The notes under the pieces are model-generated. The model worked only from the letters and a program-made list of their open reading frames with translations. It was not told where the DNA came from and did not search any database. This document shows positions 60,313 to 64,000 of a stretch of DNA of 64,000 bases, piece after piece (within the stretch, counting starts at the first letter, position 1; each line of letters begins with the position of its first letter). A program made the position numbers and the translations under genes. Origin of the DNA: Bin87 sp965219925. GTDB lineage: Bacteria; Chloroflexota; Dehalococcoidia; Lucifugimonadales; UBA3495. The DNA is taken from positions 868,001-932,000 of the forward strand of contig OZ244795.1 in NCBI GenBank assembly GCA_965219925.1, read 5' to 3'.

Positions 60313-62691
60313 TCAATCCTCCTTCGTCGTCAAGCCGGACAGGGCGCGGGCGCGGCGCGCTGTTTCGTCGGGCAGACTATTCCGTGATTGACGATGCCAT
60401 TCCAAGTATTCTAGCAGGTTGACGGTGGCGTTGGCCTTGCACTGGCCGCAGAGTAATTCTCCGGTTCGGCATTTGCTTTGCAGTTCGGCGTATTGGGCCG
60501 GTTCGGGTGTGGTGTGGAAAGCGTGGACGCTGGCCACGCCGCAAACTCGAGGGTCAGGGTTGCCGCCCAGTTCACGCTGCTCGGCCAGAGTCTGGCGGCC
60601 GCCGGTGTAGGCCCTCCCGATGCGTCGCTGAACCTCGTCCGCCGAATCCTGGTAGGCGATGCGACCCTGAGGGACGGCGTTGGTCATAACCTCGACGGCG
60701 GCGCCGGTTTGCGGGTCGTTGTAGGTGGTAAGGCTGCGCGCCATCCGGAGATACAGCGCCGACGGTTTGAGGAAACCGAAATCCTCGGCGGCGTTGCGGG
60801 CCATGCGGACGTACACGTCCCCGCCCAGGCCGTCAATTACCAGCGTCCGGCACGGGCCGCCGTATTCCGGCTGTTGCGTGTGCAGGATGTCGGCCAGGCG
60901 CAAAAGGGGCAGGAAAGTATCGGTGGCGCTGTCGCGCAGGCGCAGACCCAGCGCCGAGTTCAGCGTGCTGAGCGGTATGACGCTGCCCAACGCAAACGCC
61001 GTTTCCGTGATGGACGAGCGATCCATCTGCAGGTACGCATCGGCGCGGTTCAGGTCCAGGCCGATGGCGGCCAGGGTCAGCAGGCGGTCGCGCATGGCAT
61101 GACGGGCGGCGGCGCGGGCGTCCTGAAAATCGTTGCTTTCGGCTGCTTCGCCGTCGCCGGCCGCGGCTGCTTCCCGGCGCTTCGAGCGGGCGCGGTTGAC
61201 CGCCTGGTGGGTCAGTTCCAGATCGCGGAACCCAACCAAAACCTCTGCGCCCAACGACTGGAAATAGCACAGGAGGTTCGCCACCGCGCCGTGGCCCAGG
61301 TGCATCGGCCCGTCGGCGGCCATGGTGGCAATGACCTTGCAGCGTTGGCCGTCGGTGAGGGCCTGCAGGAACAGGTCGGCGTCGCGACTGCCCACGATCT
61401 GGCCCGTTTCCATGTAGGGATGCGGTTTTTCGAACCACTGCCCGAACTGGCGGCGCTGCTCCGGATACGCCTCGTTGAGACCGGTGACGCGCAGTTCTTT
61501 GATGAGCTCGTTCTCGCGCGCCAACGGTTGATCACCGGTACGCACCACCAGCGAGGGGATGGCCATGTCCTGCTCTTCGGTGCGTGTCTCCGGGGAATCG
61601 GCGTCCAGAATCTGACCGTGCAGCCGGCTGAGGCGCTGTGCGATGTCGTTCAGCGTGCGTTCCTGGACGGCGCGGGCATTGGACAACAGCAGGCGGGCGA
61701 TGTCCTCGGCAGTCTCCGCCGACAGACCCAGTTGACGGGCGCGCCGACGGGCGCCGACGAACAGATTCTCTTCCACCGCCGGCTTGTGGATGGTGTCGCT
61801 TTCCAGGTACTTTTCGGCGGCCACGTTGCGCGACGCTTCGATACGGTCGTGGGTGAGGCCCAGGATGCGGTCATGGCTGCCGGAGATGATGGTGCGCTGC
61901 TGCCCGCGATATTCGGCGTAAGGCAAACCGGGAGGCGGCATTTCCGATCTGACCAGCGCCGGGTCCTCACCGGCCAGCAGTCGCGCCACGCCATTCTGGA
62001 TGACGGCTACCTCGGTCAGCCGACGCCAGTCGGCCGGCACCAGCGAGGCATCTCGGTCGTCGAGCCAGGCGGCCAGCCGGGGCAGTGCCTGGTTATAAAT
62101 TTCCACCGCGGACACCGTCGTCAGCTGTTCACCCAGGGACAAAGCGGGCATCAGATACCGTCGCCGGTAGTGAGACAAGTGGCGTTCGCGCTCTCGTCCC
62201 GCAGCCGGGGTCGCGCGCAATACGTCGGCGTGTCGATCAACGGTTACGAGATCGAGGCGGGCCGCGTGCCACAACAATCTTCCGTTGTCGTCGCCATCGG
62301 CATCGGGAATCTCTGCGCTGTCCTGATGACTGTCTCCGTCTTCGACCCCGTTCCAGGCGGCCTCGTTCCAGGCGGCAACGATGGCGGCACAAACCGCGTG
62401 GACATATTCAACCGGGGCGTCTGATCCCCGCAACCAGGCGGCGGCGATGGCGGCGGAGGCTCGGGCGCGGTTGTGGGAGTCGACCGGACCGGCCAGGTGC
62501 AGCAACGCGGCGGTGTTGATGACCGAGGCATCCAGTGCGACACCATCGGCGGCCCTGATCAGGTTGGCGGCGGTTACGGTGATGCGGCGGGCCGTGGCCA
62601 GACCCTCGGCGGCGGGGTGCTCAGCGTAGATAGCCGGCAGCGATGCCGCCAGCCGGTGGGCGTCGGGCGTGTACGAATGCGTGGTAGCCAT
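60313..62691 (-). CDS. Fusion of degenerate HD-like, chorismate-mutase-like and archaeal-type TrpRS-like domains
   Basis: 792 residues. About 20-100: helical region with SVINTAALLHLAG, similar to HD-domain LLHDIG but lacking the Asp. About 265-345: SHDRILGLTHDRIEASRNVA ... RARQLGLSAETAEDIARLLL, a chorismate mutase type II pattern. About 440-770: class I synthetase core with MAADGPMHLGHGAVANLL (HIGH-like), then AYTGGRQTLAEQRELGGNPD and a C-terminal LLCGQCKANATVNLLEYLEW, all like archaeal/eukaryotic TrpRS. The KMSKS position reads VMTNAVPQGRI, so canonical aminoacylation is doubtful. It neighbours a normal trpS. A fused, possibly regulatory or metabolic, TrpRS paralogue is the best description. 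Confidence 0.8.
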   Translation of the reverse strand: MATTHSYTPDAHRLAASLPAIYAEHPAAEGLATARRITVTAANLIRAADGVALDASVINTAALLHLAGPVDSHNRARASAAIAAAWLRGSDAPVEYVHAVCAAIVAAWNEAAWNGVEDGDSHQDSAEIPDADGDDNGRLLWHAARLDLVTVDRHADVLRATPAAGRERERHLSHYRRRYLMPALSLGEQLTTVSAVEIYNQALPRLAAWLDDRDASLVPADWRRLTEVAVIQNGVARLLAGEDPALVRSEMPPPGLPYAEYRGQQRTIISGSHDRILGLTHDRIEASRNVAAEKYLESDTIHKPAVEENLFVGARRRARQLGLSAETAEDIARLLLSNARAVQERTLNDIAQRLSRLHGQILDADSPETRTEEQDMAIPSLVVRTGDQPLARENELIKELRVTGLNEAYPEQRRQFGQWFEKPHPYMETGQIVGSRDADLFLQALTDGQRCKVIATMAADGPMHLGHGAVANLLCYFQSLGAEVLVGFRDLELTHQAVNRARSKRREAAAAGDGEAAESNDFQDARAAARHAMRDRLLTLAAIGLDLNRADAYLQMDRSSITETAFALGSVIPLSTLNSALGLRLRDSATDTFLPLLRLADILHTQQPEYGGPCRTLVIDGLGGDVYVRMARNAAEDFGFLKPSALYLRMARSLTTYNDPQTGAAVEVMTNAVPQGRIAYQDSADEVQRRIGRAYTGGRQTLAEQRELGGNPDPRVCGVASVHAFHTTPEPAQYAELQSKCRTGELLCGQCKANATVNLLEYLEWHRQSRNSLPDETARRARALSGLTTKED

Positions 62692-62739
62692 TGCGGTACA
62701 TCGGGCAGCCGAAGAGATTGGCTACATAATACCAGCAAT

Positions 62740-63048
62740 AGCTGCGGGAGAGAGTTGAGCGGGGATGGCAGTAGGGCTCCGGTGAGGGACCGAGCGAAAG
62801 GCGTCCACAAGCTCGGGGTGGGCCGGCACCACGCGAGACCGGCCGCCCTTTCCGTTCCGGACCGTGACGGACGGCTAGGTGCCGGCGAATTGCAGATCGC
62901 GCCACTCCAGGTTGAGGGCTTCGGCCTGGCGAAGCGCTGTGCGCCAGAGCAGCAGGGCGAAGAGCCACGGTTGTCCGGCCGGCATGGCGTCCAGGATCAT
63001 CTTCACCTGGTCGGGGGTCCAGTAGTGAGGGAGTCCTCGCGCGGCCAT
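62740..63048 (-). pseudogene. Tyrosine recombinase (integrase) remnant
   Basis: ATG 63048: HYWTPDQVKMILDAMPAGQP, WRTALRQAEALNLEWRDLQF, then in-frame TAG (62875), followed in the same frame by VTVRNGKGGRSRVVPAHPEL, the segment leading to the catalytic Lys region. The C-terminal catalytic residues (HxxR...Y) are missing. A decayed XerC/phage-type integrase. Confidence 0.75.
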
Positions 63049-63520
63049 GGGGTCAATCTAACATGGCAGACTTCCGTTCAAAGTCGGACATCGTGACCCG
63101 CCAGCAAACCGGAGCAGACCGAATGCCAAGCCCAATTCGCCTGTAGGTCTTTTCCGAAACGCTCGGCCGGCGATCGTTACAGCCATAAAGCCAGCCACTG
63201 GTCGACGGTCGCCTGCCGCTCTCAGTCAGGGTCAGATCGTATTTGTCCTTGACTTCATTGTGTCGCGTGGCGAAGTCGCATTTCTCAACATCTGTGGCGA
63301 TGACCCGCTTCGCTATGCCGGTCAACTGGTTCGGGGCGCGGTTATCTTTGCCCGAATTGTAGGCGTTGGTCTATTGTCAAAAACGAAGACCGAATATTTG
63401 TTCTGTAATATGAGTCATGCTATATTGATCGGGGCGAACGGGTGGGCGGTGAATTGCGGGGATTGGTTGGACCGTCAGTCCCGTACCTCAATTACAGGCG
63501 CTGTTCAGGACGGGGGATCT
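63049..63520. other. Intergenic region upstream of the DUF5131 gene
   Basis: About 470 bp without a convincing gene. A 90-codon minus-strand frame (63053-63325) and an open plus-strand frame in phase with the downstream gene are present but lack family resemblance or a ribosome-binding site. TTGTCA and TATATT-like hexamers occur near 63373 and 63421 and might form a promoter. Confidence 0.35.
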
Positions 63521-64000
63521 ATGCCAGACAAAAGCGCAATAGAATGGACGGACGCCACGTGGAACCCTGTAACGGGTTGCACCAAGGTCAGTCCGGGCTG
63601 TGCTTATTGTTATGCCGAGGCGCTCACTCTTCGGTTCAAACGCGGTGGGCCGTTTCTGCCTGGTCGAGCAACCATCAATCTCCATTTCGATAGGCTCGAC
63701 GCTCCCAAGAGATGGAAATCGCCACGACGCATTTTCGTGAATAGCATGAGCGACCTATTTCACGAAGAAGTGCCCTTTGAGTTCGTGAAGGAAATCTTCG
63801 ACCGGATGTGCAAATATCGGCAACACACCTACCAGGTCCTCACGAAACGGCCTGAACGTTTGCTGGAATACCTCCGATGGAATGGCGCGCGAGACTGGCC
63901 CTCGCACGTTTGGGCAGGTGTGTCGGTCGAAAACCAGTATTGGGCTGACCAACGGATTCCGGCGCTCTTGGACGTTCCCGCGGCGGTGAGGTTCTTATCA
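63521..64000 (+). CDS. DUF5131 (phage Gp37/Gp68-like) protein, 3' end outside window
   Basis: 160 codons to the window edge, no stop yet. Start MPDKSAIEWTDATWNPVTGC then TKVSPGCAYCYAEALTLRFK, the family signature with a Cys cluster (CTKVSPGCAYC) resembling a radical-SAM-like metal site; PRRIFVNSMSDLFHEEVPFE and YQVLTKRPERLLEYL follow. Found in phages and mobile islands; biochemical function poorly known. The integrase remnant nearby agrees with an integrated element. Confidence 0.9.
   Translation, partial: MPDKSAIEWTDATWNPVTGCTKVSPGCAYCYAEALTLRFKRGGPFLPGRATINLHFDRLDAPKRWKSPRRIFVNSMSDLFHEEVPFEFVKEIFDRMCKYRQHTYQVLTKRPERLLEYLRWNGARDWPSHVWAGVSVENQYWADQRIPALLDVPAAVRFLS

Noticed and set aside
60478..62424. 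648-codon plus-strand frame opposite the TrpRS-like fusion
   Set aside because: Antisense shadow of a GC-rich gene; the minus-strand frame has clear domains.
63053..63325. 90-codon minus-strand frame as a gene
   Set aside because: No ribosome-binding site, no recognisable domain, and poor protein-like composition.

Overview
The window looks like a GC-rich bacterial chromosome segment, most plausibly from a Chloroflexota (SAR202/Dehalococcoidia-like) genome. That assignment is an inference from gene content: LLM-class flavin oxidoreductase, 4-hydroxyphenylacetate-hydroxylase-like protein, paired CaiB/BaiF CoA-transferases, DUF35 plus thiolase, MaoC-type hydratases, formamidase, HpaI aldolase. 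It also rests on abundant short palindromic intergenic repeats. No rRNA gene is present to test it. Housekeeping landmarks are tRNA-Gln(TTG), tRNA-Ile(GAT), RNase P RNA, gatC-gatA and trpS.

Layout. 0-7 kb: catabolic enzymes (partial P450, cupin, VOC, HpaB-like, LLM oxidoreductase, 3-hydroxyisobutyrate-dehydrogenase-like), tRNA-Gln, repeat clusters and a DUF502 membrane protein. 7-12.6 kb: a translationally coupled signalling operon (STAS, receiver-PP2C, RsbW-like kinase, ligand-binding lipoprotein, histidine kinase). 13.2-19 kb: a gene graveyard with a frameshifted metallopeptidase, a broken surface-repeat protein with a transposase tail, an ApeA-like HEPN gene with one in-frame TGA and another small gene with an early TGA. 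19.4-25.5 kb: rnpB, an HpaI-type aldolase and a two-subunit ThDP decarboxylase whose halves are separated by a vWA/PP2C/kinase triad of TerY-P type. 25.5-28.8 kb: BrnTA and HigBA toxin-antitoxin loci, each with a frameshifted toxin and an intact antitoxin, flanking an IS66-type element.

27.85-44.39 kb lies between two inverted, nearly identical IS66-type copies. Their 8-bp target duplications are swapped between copies, which indicates that this 16.5-kb block inverted by recombination between them. Inside the block are a NYN protein, an IS4-like element nested in an IS5-like element, gatA/gatC, an SMC/Rad50-like ATPase cassette bounded by a 32-bp direct repeat at the 3' end of an SDR gene, a coiled-coil nuclease-like protein, a His-rich ABC ATPase, VOC and MaoC-type enzymes and a PHP protein.

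45.9-64 kb: two CaiB/BaiF CoA-transferases, a HipA-like kinase with a HIRAN-like partner, formamidase, SnoaL-like protein, DUF35 and thiolase, more coiled-coil nuclease-like paralogues, a zinc-ribbon/HNH-like membrane protein, trpS, two tiny membrane proteins, a 792-residue protein joining a degenerate HD-like region, a chorismate-mutase-like domain and an archaeal-type TrpRS-like domain, an integrase remnant, and a DUF5131 gene running off the end.

The most unusual items are the IS-mediated inversion with crossed target duplications, the ATPase cassette with repeats at the SDR 3' end, the TrpRS-like fusion, and palindromic elements of about 24 bp inserted inside a transposase reading frame. 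Many accessory genes carry single-base frameshifts, so sequencing or assembly error should be excluded before biological decay is claimed.
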